From assembly GCA_945861535.1 (NCBI GenBank), contig CAMAUZ010000015.1, forward strand, positions 43,600 through 107,599: a stretch of DNA of 64,000 nt, given 5' to 3'. The translations under genes and the position numbers were made by a program. The stretch's first letter is position 1. Each line of letters begins with the position of its first letter. This document shows positions 43,917 to 52,843 of this stretch, piece by piece. The notes under the pieces were generated by a model, which was not told where the DNA came from, made no database searches, and worked only from the letters and a program-made list of their open reading frames with translations. Source of the DNA: Akkermansia muciniphila (GTDB lineage: Bacteria > Verrucomicrobiota > Verrucomicrobiia > Limisphaerales > BJHT01).

Positions 43917-46900
43917 ATGCCTTCCCCTTCCCAAATCCTTCTGACCGCCGTGGCCATCGTGCCTCTGTGGTTCACCATCGCCGCCGCCGAGGAAGCACCG
44001 CGTGTCGTCATGGCGGAGAAGCACCGCGCGCTTTTCAAAGAACATTGTGTCTCCTGCCACGGCGCGGAGAAGCAGAAGGGCAAGTTCCGCATCGATGATT
44101 TGTCTTTCACCATCGCGGACTTCGAGACGGCGGAGAAGTGGCAGAAGGTGCTCAATGCGATGAACTCGGGCGAGATGCCGCCGGAGAATGAGAAGCAACC
44201 GGCAAATGCGGCGAAAGCGGATCTGCTGGATGATTTGTCGAACGTGATGGTCGCGGCGCGGCGCACGCTGAATGATCAGCAGGGTGTCATCACCATGCGG
44301 CGGCTGAACCGGCGCGAATACAAGAACACGCTGCGCGAACTGCTCGGCGTGGAGATCAATGTGGCGGAGTTGCCAAGTGACACGGGCACGGGTGGCTTCG
44401 ATACGGCGGGACAGAATCTCTTCATGTCGGCCAACCAGCTTGAGCAGTATCAATCGCTCGGGCTGCAGGCGCTGGAGGAGGCGTTCACGCGCTCCGCCGT
44501 GGCGGATGAGGAGCGCAGCCTGCGCGTCGAGACGGAGGAAAACAATGCGCGCATCCGCAAGAACTACCAGGAACAGCTCGATGCGCTGGATCGCGCGACG
44601 AAGTGGGCGAAGGCGGTCGAGGATGCTGCGGCGAAACCGGAAAATGCCGCCGTCGTGGCGGAGATTCGTGGCCGGGTGAAGAGCGATGATTTTTTCCGGC
44701 GCGAATGGGCGAAGATCCAAGGCGCGCCCGCGCCGGAGGAGTTTGGTTTCAAAACGGTGGAGAACAACGCGGACAAGGCGAATCGGGCGCTGGGCTATGG
44801 CACCAAGGCGGGCACGGGCTACATGCGTCCGTATCACGAGCGTTACTTGAAACAACCGCACCTCGATACCGGCGCTTACCTTACCATCAGCCAGGAGGAT
44901 CTCGGGAATGACCAGTTCGCGATCTTTTTGCCCGGCAAATGGCCGGTTGGCGATTACACCGTGCGCGTGCGGTTGGGCCACACGCCGCAATCGACGCCGG
45001 AGCGGCGCTACATCGAGTTCGGCACGAATCCGCGCAATGGCAAGCCGCTGAGCACGCACGCGGTGAGCGGCACGATCGAGAAGCCGGAGGTGATCGAGAT
45101 TCCCTTCCAGCTCACCAAGGATCACGCCCAGCGCAATGACCGCACGATCTACATCCGCGAGAAAGGCACAAAGGATCACTTCCTGCGAACGCGGGAGATT
45201 TTCGGCGCGGGCAGGGCGAAGAATGGCATCGGCCCCGAGCTGGCGGTCTGGGTTGATTGGATCGAGATCGAGCGCAGGACGGCGAACAAAAAACCGAAGA
45301 CGCCCGAGTTGGTGAAGTTTGGCATCGGCGTCAATCGCCAGGTCGGCAGCGTGACGGCGAAGGGCGTGAGCAAGGTGCGCTTTGAATGCGAAACGGCGAA
45401 TGAGAAAGTCGCGAACTATGTGAAGGAGCAGAACGATGCCCGCGCGCGTGCGAATGCTTGGGTGAAGGCGGTGAACGATGCGGCGGCGAGGCCGGAGAAT
45501 GCCGCCGTGGTCGCGGAGCTGCGCAAGAACTCCAAGAGCGATGCCATTTTCCGCCGCTCGTGGGACAAGATCCCGGGCGCACCCTCGCCGGAGAGTTTTG
45601 GTTTCAAGACCTTGGAGAACAACGCGGACAAGGCGAACGACGCGCTCGGCGAAGGCTGGCAGAAGTATCACGAATACTACATGAGCCGACCGCATCTCGA
45701 CCGTGGCGCCTATCTCGGCACGCCGACGAAACACCCTTCGGTGATGGCGCTGGGCTTCATGCAACTTCCGGTGCCGGGCGAGTGGACGAGCGGCGAGTTC
45801 GTCCTCCGCGTGCGTGTGGCCGCCGCGAAGGAGGCGCGGCCGGAGCAGAAGTTCCTCGAAATGGGCATGCACCCCCGTAATGGCATGGTGCGCGCCACTT
45901 TTGAAATCACCGGCACGATGGAGAAGCCGCAGATCGTCGAGATGCCCTTCACGCTGACCAAGGCCATCACCGACGGTGGCGACCGCACGCTCTTCATCCG
46001 AGAAAAAGGCGCGTGGGACAACAACGAGGAAGGCGGACGCAAGCGCAGCGAGGCCGTGAAGCGCAACGGCATCGGCCCCGAGGCCGTGCTGTGGATCGAC
46101 TACATGGAAATCGAGCGCGTGAGCGCTCCCGCCGGCTCCGCGCCCGGTCTCGCCGCGCTGGGCATTCCGCTGGATGACACCGGTGGCGTCAGTGAGATCA
46201 AACCGGCGCTAAAGCGCTTCTGCGCCGCCGCGTTTCGCGGCGTGGAGCCGCCCGCGAGCTTCGTGGACAAGCTGGGTGCGCTTTACGACACGCAGCGCAA
46301 GGGCGGAGCAAAGCACAGCGCGGCTCTGAAGGAGACGCTCTCCGTCGTGCTCGCCTCGCCGATGTTCCTCTATCTCGCCGAAAGTGGCTTGAGCTTTAGC
46401 TCGAGCGATTCAGAAAAGCTTCGGCTAAAGCCGAAGCCACTTTCCAACACCGAACTCGCGAACCGCCTCTCCTACTTCCTCTGGAGCGCCCCGCCGGATG
46501 AGGAATTGCTCCACGCCGACCTGAGCAAGCCCGACATCCTCGCCGCGCAAACCACGCGACTGCTCGACGACGCGCGCTCGCAGGATTTCGTGCAGGGCTT
46601 CGTGCATCAATGGCTGGGCATGGACCGCATCGATTTCTTCCAGGTGAACCGCTCCATGTATCCGCGCTTCGACGACAGCACGAAGCTGAACGCGCGCAAA
46701 GAGGTCTTCGCCACCTTTGCGCATCTGTTGCAGCACAACGCGCCGCTCTCCGATCTGCTGAAGGCCGACTACGTCATCGTGAACCACCTGCTCGCCGACT
46801 TCTACGGCATCGAAGGCGTGAAGGGGGATGCGTTTCAAAAAGTCAGCCTCCCCCCGAAATCACCGCGCGGCGGCCTGCTCGGCATGGCCGCGATTCACTT

Positions 46901-47477
46901 CATGGGCGGCAACGGCGAGCACACCAGCCCCGTCGAGCGCGGCGCATGGGTCCTGCGCAAGCTCATGAACGATCCGCCGCCGCCCGCGCCTGCGAACGTC
47001 CCGCAAATCGCCCGCCTCGCCGGCAAGGTGCTGACCACCCGCGAGCGCCTGCAAATGCATCAGGAAGACGCGCAGTGCGCCAGTTGCCATCGCAAGATCG
47101 ATCCCGTCGGCTTCGGCTTGGAGAACTTCGACGCCGTCGGTCAATGGCGCACCCAAGACACCTACCAAGTCAAAGACGAAAAGGGCAAACCCGTGAAAGG
47201 CGCGAGCAAGACGTGGAGCATCGAAGCCACTGCACAACTCCACAAAGGCCCCGCATTCAAAGACTACTTCGAGTTGCGCGACATCATCGCCTCACGCGCC
47301 GACAACTTCGCCAAAGGCTTCAGCGAAGCGCTCATCGAGTATGCGCTCGGCAGGCCGGTCGGCTTCCGCGATGAGCCGCTCACCGCGGACATGGTGACCG
47401 CCGCGAAGAAGCGCAACCTCGGCCTGCGCGAGTTCATCCACACCCTCGTCGCCAGCAAAGAGTTTCACACCAAGTAG
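43917..47477 (+). CDS. DUF1592/1587/1588/1585 cytochrome-type protein with internal duplication
   Basis: From ATG 43917 the protein is 1186 residues, with a signal peptide (MPSPSQILLTAVAIVPLWFT) and a cytochrome c-like PSCyt3 domain with heme motif HCVSCHG (Cys44-His48). DUF1587 follows (RRLNRREYKNTLRELLGVE). Then come two successive copies of a 270-residue beta-rich module (about residues 206-480 and 490-745), then DUF1592 (ANRLSYFLWSAPPDEELL), DUF1588 (CASCHRKIDPVGFGLENFD) and DUF1585 (RDIIASRADNFAKGF; LIEYALGRPVGFRDEPL). The family is envelope-located in Planctomycetes and Verrucomicrobia with no proven activity. An encoded palindromic repeat (about residues 822-843) interrupts DUF1592. 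It is followed by its usual partner, DUF1552. Confidence 0.93.
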   Translation: MPSPSQILLTAVAIVPLWFTIAAAEEAPRVVMAEKHRALFKEHCVSCHGAEKQKGKFRIDDLSFTIADFETAEKWQKVLNAMNSGEMPPENEKQPANAAKADLLDDLSNVMVAARRTLNDQQGVITMRRLNRREYKNTLRELLGVEINVAELPSDTGTGGFDTAGQNLFMSANQLEQYQSLGLQALEEAFTRSAVADEERSLRVETEENNARIRKNYQEQLDALDRATKWAKAVEDAAAKPENAAVVAEIRGRVKSDDFFRREWAKIQGAPAPEEFGFKTVENNADKANRALGYGTKAGTGYMRPYHERYLKQPHLDTGAYLTISQEDLGNDQFAIFLPGKWPVGDYTVRVRLGHTPQSTPERRYIEFGTNPRNGKPLSTHAVSGTIEKPEVIEIPFQLTKDHAQRNDRTIYIREKGTKDHFLRTREIFGAGRAKNGIGPELAVWVDWIEIERRTANKKPKTPELVKFGIGVNRQVGSVTAKGVSKVRFECETANEKVANYVKEQNDARARANAWVKAVNDAAARPENAAVVAELRKNSKSDAIFRRSWDKIPGAPSPESFGFKTLENNADKANDALGEGWQKYHEYYMSRPHLDRGAYLGTPTKHPSVMALGFMQLPVPGEWTSGEFVLRVRVAAAKEARPEQKFLEMGMHPRNGMVRATFEITGTMEKPQIVEMPFTLTKAITDGGDRTLFIREKGAWDNNEEGGRKRSEAVKRNGIGPEAVLWIDYMEIERVSAPAGSAPGLAALGIPLDDTGGVSEIKPALKRFCAAAFRGVEPPASFVDKLGALYDTQRKGGAKHSAALKETLSVVLASPMFLYLAESGLSFSSSDSEKLRLKPKPLSNTELANRLSYFLWSAPPDEELLHADLSKPDILAAQTTRLLDDARSQDFVQGFVHQWLGMDRIDFFQVNRSMYPRFDDSTKLNARKEVFATFAHLLQHNAPLSDLLKADYVIVNHLLADFYGIEGVKGDAFQKVSLPPKSPRGGLLGMAAIHFMGGNGEHTSPVERGAWVLRKLMNDPPPPAPANVPQIARLAGKVLTTRERLQMHQEDAQCASCHRKIDPVGFGLENFDAVGQWRTQDTYQVKDEKGKPVKGASKTWSIEATAQLHKGPAFKDYFELRDIIASRADNFAKGFSEALIEYALGRPVGFRDEPLTADMVTAAKKRNLGLREFIHTLVASKEFHTK
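46381..46443 (+). repeat. palindromic repeat inside DUF1592 coding sequence
   Basis: AAAGTGGCTTGAGCTTTAGC and on (to 46406) pairs with GCTTCGGCTAAAGCCGAAGC and on (46418-46443). Each arm also contains a TTTA/TAAA-loop hairpin. It is translated as GLSFSSSDSEKLRLKPKP between the normal family residues YLAES and LSNTELANRLSYF, so it looks like an in-frame insertion. Confidence 0.85.
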
Positions 47478-47522
47478 GCACATCCCGCAGCGTTTAATCT
47501 CCAAACCCAATACACGACGAAC

Positions 47523-48809
47523 ATGAAAACCCGCCGCCACTTCCTCCAATCCAGCACCGCGATCATCGCGCTGCCCGTGCTCGAATCACTCGGCTTCCGC
47601 CGCTTTGCCTCCGCAGCGCCTGCGGTGAAGCCGCCGAAGCGCCTCATCTTCCTCGGCTTCGGCTGGGGCATCACGGAGAGCACGTGGTATCCCGACATCA
47701 AAAAGCCCGGACCGGACTACGAACTGCCCGTCGGCCTCAAGCCGCTCGAGCGGCATAAGAAGGACTTCAGCGTCGTGCAGGGGCTCTGGAACAAATACTC
47801 CAACGAAGGCCACTGGGGCAGCGCCATGTGGCTCACGGGGGCCAATCGCTATGCACAGCCGGGGCAGAGCTTTCACAACAGCATCAGCGCGGATCAGGTC
47901 GCGGCAGCGCAGCTCGGCCTTAATACGCGTTTCGCTTCGCTTCAGTTCAATAGCAGCGAAAGCGGCGACATGAGCGGACATGGGCCCGGCCTTTCGATGG
48001 CCTGGGACGTCAGTGGCAAACCCGTCGGTGGTCAGAACGGCCCCGTCGCCGCCTATCATCGTCTCTTTGCCAAAGACACCACACCGCTCTCGCAACAGCA
48101 GGCCATGCTCGCGCAGAAACGCAGCGTGCTCGACGCCGTGCTCGACAACGCCAAGTCCCTCCAGCGCGGCCTCGCGAAGAACGACAACGCCAAGCTCGAC
48201 GAATACTTCCAGGGCATCCGCGACATCGAAACGCGCCTCGCCAAAGAAGAGCAATGGATGGAAGTCCCGCGCCCGAAGGCCCCCATCGCCGAACCGCAGC
48301 CCGGCGTAAACGGCCGAGAGGAGATCAAGCTCATCTACGACATCATGATCGCCGCCATGCAGACCGACAGCACGCGCGTGATGACCTTCCGTCAGCCCGT
48401 GGCCACGCTGCTCACTGCCATGGACATCAAAGTGCATCCGCACGACATGAGCCACTACCACACCACGCTCGGAGAGAAGCTCGACGCCTCCCAGCGCCGC
48501 GACATCGCGCAGAGCGAGCTGCTCGCCGGCTTCCTCGACAAACTCAAGGCCACGAAGGAATCCGACGGCACGGTTCTCTTCGACAATGTCGCCCTCGCCT
48601 ACGGCAGCAACATCCGCACGGGCCACGAACTTTCCAACTGCCCCACGATCATCACCGGCCGCGGCGCCGGTCTGAAACTCGGTCACAACATCGTCGCGCC
48701 AAAAGACACGCCGCTGTGCAATGCGTGGCTGACGCTGTTGCACGGGCTCGGCGTCAAGGCCGAGCGTCACGGCGACAGTTCCGGCGTGTTGAAAGAAATC
48801 GTCGCGTAG
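47523..48809 (+). CDS. DUF1552 domain-containing protein
   Basis: The 428-residue protein begins with a Tat-like signal (MKTRRHFLQSSTAIIALPVL). The DUF1552 body has RLIFLGFGWGITESTWYPD, QGLWNKYSNEGHWGSAMWLTG, SADQVAAAQLG and DTRF-like NTRFASLQFNSSESG, ending HPHDMSHYHTT and ELSNCPTIITGRGAG. DUF1552 is regularly the neighbour of DUF1592 cytochrome proteins, and the two may form an envelope complex; the reaction is unknown. It lies 45 bp after the DUF1592 gene on the same strand. The length and start are normal. Confidence 0.94.
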   Translation: MKTRRHFLQSSTAIIALPVLESLGFRRFASAAPAVKPPKRLIFLGFGWGITESTWYPDIKKPGPDYELPVGLKPLERHKKDFSVVQGLWNKYSNEGHWGSAMWLTGANRYAQPGQSFHNSISADQVAAAQLGLNTRFASLQFNSSESGDMSGHGPGLSMAWDVSGKPVGGQNGPVAAYHRLFAKDTTPLSQQQAMLAQKRSVLDAVLDNAKSLQRGLAKNDNAKLDEYFQGIRDIETRLAKEEQWMEVPRPKAPIAEPQPGVNGREEIKLIYDIMIAAMQTDSTRVMTFRQPVATLLTAMDIKVHPHDMSHYHTTLGEKLDASQRRDIAQSELLAGFLDKLKATKESDGTVLFDNVALAYGSNIRTGHELSNCPTIITGRGAGLKLGHNIVAPKDTPLCNAWLTLLHGLGVKAERHGDSSGVLKEIVA

Positions 48810-49074
48810 TGAAGCTGCCAATCGCCCGCCAAAGAAAAGTTCGCCATCTTTGCTAATTTCACCCGCAGGACGGCAAGCCTGTGTCGATGCCCCTCGCACC
48901 CTTCACGCCCGCAAGTTCGCCCTCGGAGGCTATGAAGTCCTCGCCACCGCCGTGGCCGCGAGCATCAAAGCGCAGATGGGGAAGCGCTGACAGATGGCGC
49001 GAATCCCTTTCTCCATCGAAGGCTCACACGAATCAAACTACACCGCTCGTCCAGTGAAGCGGAAAATCACGCCG
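48810..49074. other. intergenic stretch with possible coding remnant
   Basis: A short plus-strand frame ends at a TGA near 48990 and reads GGYEVLATAVAASIKAQMGK before the stop, which looks like the last residues of a lost gene (of the kind ending many secreted hydrolases). I cannot name it, and nothing upstream continues it. Confidence 0.3.
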
Positions 49075-49176
49075 ATGAAACACAAACACATCCTCCCACT
49101 CCTCACCGCCCGACTGCTCGCGCCGCTGGCCGCGCTGCAGACCGGGTTTGGAACGAGGTGGCCAAGGAAATCTTGA
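49075..49176 (+). pseudogene. signal-peptide-only gene remnant
   Basis: The 33-residue frame MKHKHILPLLTARLLAPLAA then LQTGFGTRW and a stop is a secretion signal with no mature protein. It resembles the signal of the sulfatase at 40944 (LTALLLAPLASL) and the stub at 59079. It is best read as the 5' end of a gene whose body was deleted; the regulator gene starts 37 bp downstream. Confidence 0.55.
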
Positions 49177-49212
49177 ATTGCTCCGTTACCCAATGAGCCG
49201 GCCATACCGGAG

Positions 49213-49986
49213 ATGAAAGATTGCGCCCAGCTCCACGATTTGTGCCGACTACGCTCGACGCTCGAAGCGTTTGCTGTGCGGTGTTGGCGGCGGGGAACCG
49301 TGCGGGAGCGGATTGCGGATGACTTGCGGCATCAGCTCGGTGCGCTGAAGCGCCTGGCGACCAAGGGAGATTATGCGGCGTTTCACCAAGCCGATCAGGA
49401 GTTTCATCGCACGTCGGTTGCGGCGGCCGATCTGGAGCCGCTGCTGAAAAGCTGGGAGATCGTGGCTGCGGACCTGGACGAATGGATACTCAACGTCAAA
49501 CAATCCTACTGGCCGAATCTGATGGCGCTCTATCGAGAGCACGAGTTGTTGTTGGCGGCCTGGCACGGGGAGGATGAGGGGACTGCGGAACAGGCGACGC
49601 ATCAGCATTTGGAAGCGGGCTGGTATCGGCGGAAAATGGCCGAGGGGTTCGGGGGCCAAGAGCTGAATCCGGTGCAACGCGCGGTATCGTTCATCGCGAC
49701 ACATTTCGCCAGCCACCTCGAAATGGCCTGGGTCGCCCGCCAGGTGAGCTTCGTCAGCGCGAGTCATCTGGCGCGCATGTTCAAGGACAAGCTGGGAGTG
49801 TCACCGCTGCGCTACCTAAAACAGGTGCGACTGGAAAGGGCGGCGCAGTTGCTTCGTTCCGGCGCGGACAGCGTTGCGACCATTGCGGGTCGCGTTGGTT
49901 ACCGGAACGCCTCCCACTTTGTCCGCGACTTCCGGCAGATGTTCGCTGTCACGCCTCTTGATTACCGTCGCGGGCGCACATCTTGA
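49213..49986 (+). CDS. FCD-domain + AraC-type HTH transcriptional regulator
   Basis: The 257-residue protein has residues about 3-140 matching the FCD ligand-binding domain of FadR/GntR regulators (LHDLCRLRSTLEAFAVR; FHQADQEFHRTSVAAAD). In GntR proteins this domain follows a DNA-binding winged helix. Here the N-terminal winged helix is absent, and instead an AraC-type double HTH closes the protein (VARQVSFVSASHLARMFKDK; GVSPLRYLKQVRLERAAQLL; VATIAGRVGYRNASHFVRDF). The protein should therefore bind a small acid or metal-bound ligand and act through the AraC part. It is followed by the sialidase-transport-kinase-aldolase set and is the obvious candidate regulator. The start at ATG 49213 is tight against its own GGAG. 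Confidence 0.85.
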   Translation: MKDCAQLHDLCRLRSTLEAFAVRCWRRGTVRERIADDLRHQLGALKRLATKGDYAAFHQADQEFHRTSVAAADLEPLLKSWEIVAADLDEWILNVKQSYWPNLMALYREHELLLAAWHGEDEGTAEQATHQHLEAGWYRRKMAEGFGGQELNPVQRAVSFIATHFASHLEMAWVARQVSFVSASHLARMFKDKLGVSPLRYLKQVRLERAAQLLRSGADSVATIAGRVGYRNASHFVRDFRQMFAVTPLDYRRGRTS

Positions 49987-50105
49987 GGGTTCCATGCCTG
50001 AAAATGTTCCATTCTATGCACCGCGATGTGCTGACAGCCGCAAAAGGTGGGGGAAGGGGAAAATGGGGTTTCGCTAGTAATGGATGGCCCTAGTATCTGC
50101 CCGTC

Positions 50106-52820
50106 ATGACTAAAGCCACCTTCACCTGTATTGCTCAGCTTCTCCTGCTCATGCCGCTGGTTGCTGCGGAGAAACCCGCGCCAACCGCTGCCCGCACCGA
50201 AATGCCGGTCATCAGCAGCCCACCGGGACCGCAGTTTCAGGACGAGGCGCGGCCGGGGGCGATGATCATCGGGATGGATCGCACGCCGAAGGGGCGCATC
50301 TGGGGCTGCTGGACGGGCACCGGTGACAAAAAGGACGGCTATTTTCTGCTGGCAACGAGCGATGACGGTGGCGCGAACTGGTCGAAGCCGCGGCTGGCGG
50401 TGGGCGCACGCACGTCGTCGGGCCAGCGGTTGCACGGCGCGCTGGTCGGGAATCTGTGGACTGATCCGCGCGGGCGGCTGTGGCTGTTTTTCGACCAGCA
50501 ACTCGGCGACCCGCAGGGACGCATCGGCAACTGGTTCATCCGCTGCGACAATCCCGACGCCACCGAACCCGCGTGGTCGAAGCCGGTGCGGTTTGCGGAG
50601 GGCTGCACGCTGAACAAGCCCACCGTGCTCCATAACGGCGATTGGCTGTTGCCGGTGTCCGACTGGCACCAGAAGACGGCGCGGGTGTTTGCCTCCACCG
50701 ACGAAGGCGCATCGTGGAAAGAGCGTGGCAGCTTGCAGTTCCCGGATTGGGAGTTCGACGAGCACATGATGGTCGAGTTGCGCCACGGGCGCCTGTGGAT
50801 GCTGGCGCGCACGAAGGGGCAGCCGCACGAGAGTTTTTCCACCGATGGTGGCAAGACCTGGAGCGAGCCGCGCCAGGCCGCAACAGTGCAGAATGTGAAT
50901 GCCCGTTTCTTCCTGCGCCGGTTGAAGTCGGGCCGCATCCTGCTGGTGAAAAATGGTCCGCCCACCGAGCGGCTGTCAAAGCGCACGCACATGAGCGCCT
51001 GGCTCTCCGACGACGAAGGTCAGACGTGGAAGGGCGGCCTCCTTCTCGATGAACGCAACGCGGTGTCCTATCCCGATGGCTTTGAGTCGCCCGACGGGCT
51101 TATCCACATCCTCTATGACTGGAACCGGCACAGTGACGCGGAGATTCTCCTGGCGAAGTTTCGCGAGGAAGACGTGCTCGCGGGCAAGGTGGTGTCGAAG
51201 GACGCGAAGCTGCTCATGCGGGCGAACAAGGCCACCGGTCCCAAGCCGGAGAAGCTCTACAACGGCATCGAGTTCCCCGACGTGTGGCCGCCGCGGTTCC
51301 GTGATCCGAACTCCGCGGAGCCGATGGACGTGCCGTATCTGCGCAAGCCGCCAAAGACGATCCCCATCGACATCGGTCGTCAGCTCTTCGTCGATGATTT
51401 CCTCATCGAGAAGACCACGCTGAGGCGCACCTTCCATCAGGCAAAGAAGTTCGCGGGCAATCCGGTCTTCAAGGCTGAAACCGAGCGCGAGCTGGGTAAG
51501 TCAACGCAAGGTGAGCGCGGCGAGGAAGCCACGACCTTCACCGGCCAGGGCGGTGTGTTTTACGATCCGGCAGAAAGGCACTTCAAACTATTCTACGTCG
51601 CCGGGTGGCGCGGGCCGCTGTCGCTCGCCACGAGTCCGGACCTGAAGACGTGGACACGCCACGGCCTGTTGCTGCCGGAGGGCCTGCGCTGGACGGGTCC
51701 GAAGCTCACCACCGGCGGCTCTGACAATTGCGTGTGGTTCGACCTCAACGCGAAGTCACCCGCCGAGCGCATCAAATACCTCACCTGCTGGCTGCATGTG
51801 CCGCAGGAGCAGCGTCCCGATGGCTTCCTGCACTCGCTGCATGTCTCCAATGGCAAAACGTGGTCCGATGCCGTGCCCACGAGCATCGCGGCGGATGATT
51901 ACTGCTCGTTCTTCTACAATCCCTTCCGCGAAAAATGGGTCTTCAGCATCAAGAAGGGCACGGCACGCGGTCGCAGCCGCTACTACTTCGAGAGCGACGA
52001 GTTCCTCAAAGGCGCGGACTGGAGCAAGGCGGTGTATTGGACCAGCACGGACCGGCTCGACGCGCCGGAGCCGCCGGGCCGCTATCCCGGCGCGGGCGAC
52101 ACCCCGCAGCTCTACAGCCTCAACGCGGTGGCTTACGAGAGCCTCATGGTCGGCATGCACTACATCCACCGCGGCCCGAAGAACGAGATTTGCGACAAGG
52201 GCAAGTTTCCGAAGCTCGTCGATCTCGAACTCGGCTTCAGCCGCGACGGCTTCCACTGGGACCGCCCGGATCGGCGCGGCTTCATCGTCGGCTCACGCAC
52301 CGAAGGCGCGTGGGATCGCGGCTATCTGCACGGCGCCGCGGGCGTCTTCGTCGTGCTCGATGACCAACTCGTCTTCCCCTACATGGGCACCAGCGGCATC
52401 GCGCCGAGCGGACATCGCGGCATGTATTCCGGCGGCAGCATCGGCCTCGCCACACTGCGACGTGATGGTTTCGCTTCGATGGATGCCGGGGAAAAGGGCG
52501 GCGTCCTCACCACGCGTCCGGTGAAATTCAACGGCCAGCATCTCTTTGTGAATTTGAATGGTGAGCTGCGCGTGGAGGTGCTCGATGAAGCCGGCAAAGT
52601 GCTTGCGACCTCAACCGCAAACTCCGGCAACTCCACCAAGCAGCGCATCGAGTTGGCCGGCCTCGCCGCTCTTGCTCGAAAGCCCGTGCGCTTCCGCTTT
52701 CACCTCGCGAACGGCTCCCTGTATGCCTTCTGGGTTAGCGCGGGCGAACGCGGTGCCAGCAATGGCTACGTCGGCGCCGGCGGGCCGGGCTTTGCTGGCG
52801 TGCGTGACCTTGCCAACTGA
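50106..52820 (+). CDS. sialidase-like + GH32/43-like fusion, secreted
   Basis: The 904-residue protein has a signal peptide (MTKATFTCIAQLLLLMPLVA). Residues about 35-390 form a BNR sialidase-like propeller (TSDDGGANWSKP; STDEGASWKERG; FSTDGGKTWSEP; LSDDEGQTWKGG). Residues about 415-900 form a second five-bladed-propeller region of the GH32/GH43-like kind (IDIGRQLFVDDFLIEKTTLR; GPLSLATSPDLKTWTRHG; LELGFSRDGFHWDRPDRRG). Each half occurs alone in other proteins. The whole may cut two bonds in one glycan, but the catalytic acids of the second half cannot be assigned surely. It is the first gene after the FCD-AraC regulator; the transporter follows 23 bp later. Confidence 0.83.
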   Translation: MTKATFTCIAQLLLLMPLVAAEKPAPTAARTEMPVISSPPGPQFQDEARPGAMIIGMDRTPKGRIWGCWTGTGDKKDGYFLLATSDDGGANWSKPRLAVGARTSSGQRLHGALVGNLWTDPRGRLWLFFDQQLGDPQGRIGNWFIRCDNPDATEPAWSKPVRFAEGCTLNKPTVLHNGDWLLPVSDWHQKTARVFASTDEGASWKERGSLQFPDWEFDEHMMVELRHGRLWMLARTKGQPHESFSTDGGKTWSEPRQAATVQNVNARFFLRRLKSGRILLVKNGPPTERLSKRTHMSAWLSDDEGQTWKGGLLLDERNAVSYPDGFESPDGLIHILYDWNRHSDAEILLAKFREEDVLAGKVVSKDAKLLMRANKATGPKPEKLYNGIEFPDVWPPRFRDPNSAEPMDVPYLRKPPKTIPIDIGRQLFVDDFLIEKTTLRRTFHQAKKFAGNPVFKAETERELGKSTQGERGEEATTFTGQGGVFYDPAERHFKLFYVAGWRGPLSLATSPDLKTWTRHGLLLPEGLRWTGPKLTTGGSDNCVWFDLNAKSPAERIKYLTCWLHVPQEQRPDGFLHSLHVSNGKTWSDAVPTSIAADDYCSFFYNPFREKWVFSIKKGTARGRSRYYFESDEFLKGADWSKAVYWTSTDRLDAPEPPGRYPGAGDTPQLYSLNAVAYESLMVGMHYIHRGPKNEICDKGKFPKLVDLELGFSRDGFHWDRPDRRGFIVGSRTEGAWDRGYLHGAAGVFVVLDDQLVFPYMGTSGIAPSGHRGMYSGGSIGLATLRRDGFASMDAGEKGGVLTTRPVKFNGQHLFVNLNGELRVEVLDEAGKVLATSTANSGNSTKQRIELAGLAALARKPVRFRFHLANGSLYAFWVSAGERGASNGYVGAGGPGFAGVRDLAN

Positions 52821-52843
52821 TCCCTGAGCAACGCTCCCCGCCG

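Noticed and set aside
43779..45872. Minus-strand frame of 697 codons opposite the DUF1592 gene
   Set aside because: It repeats because the plus-strand gene has an internal duplication; no independent gene is indicated.
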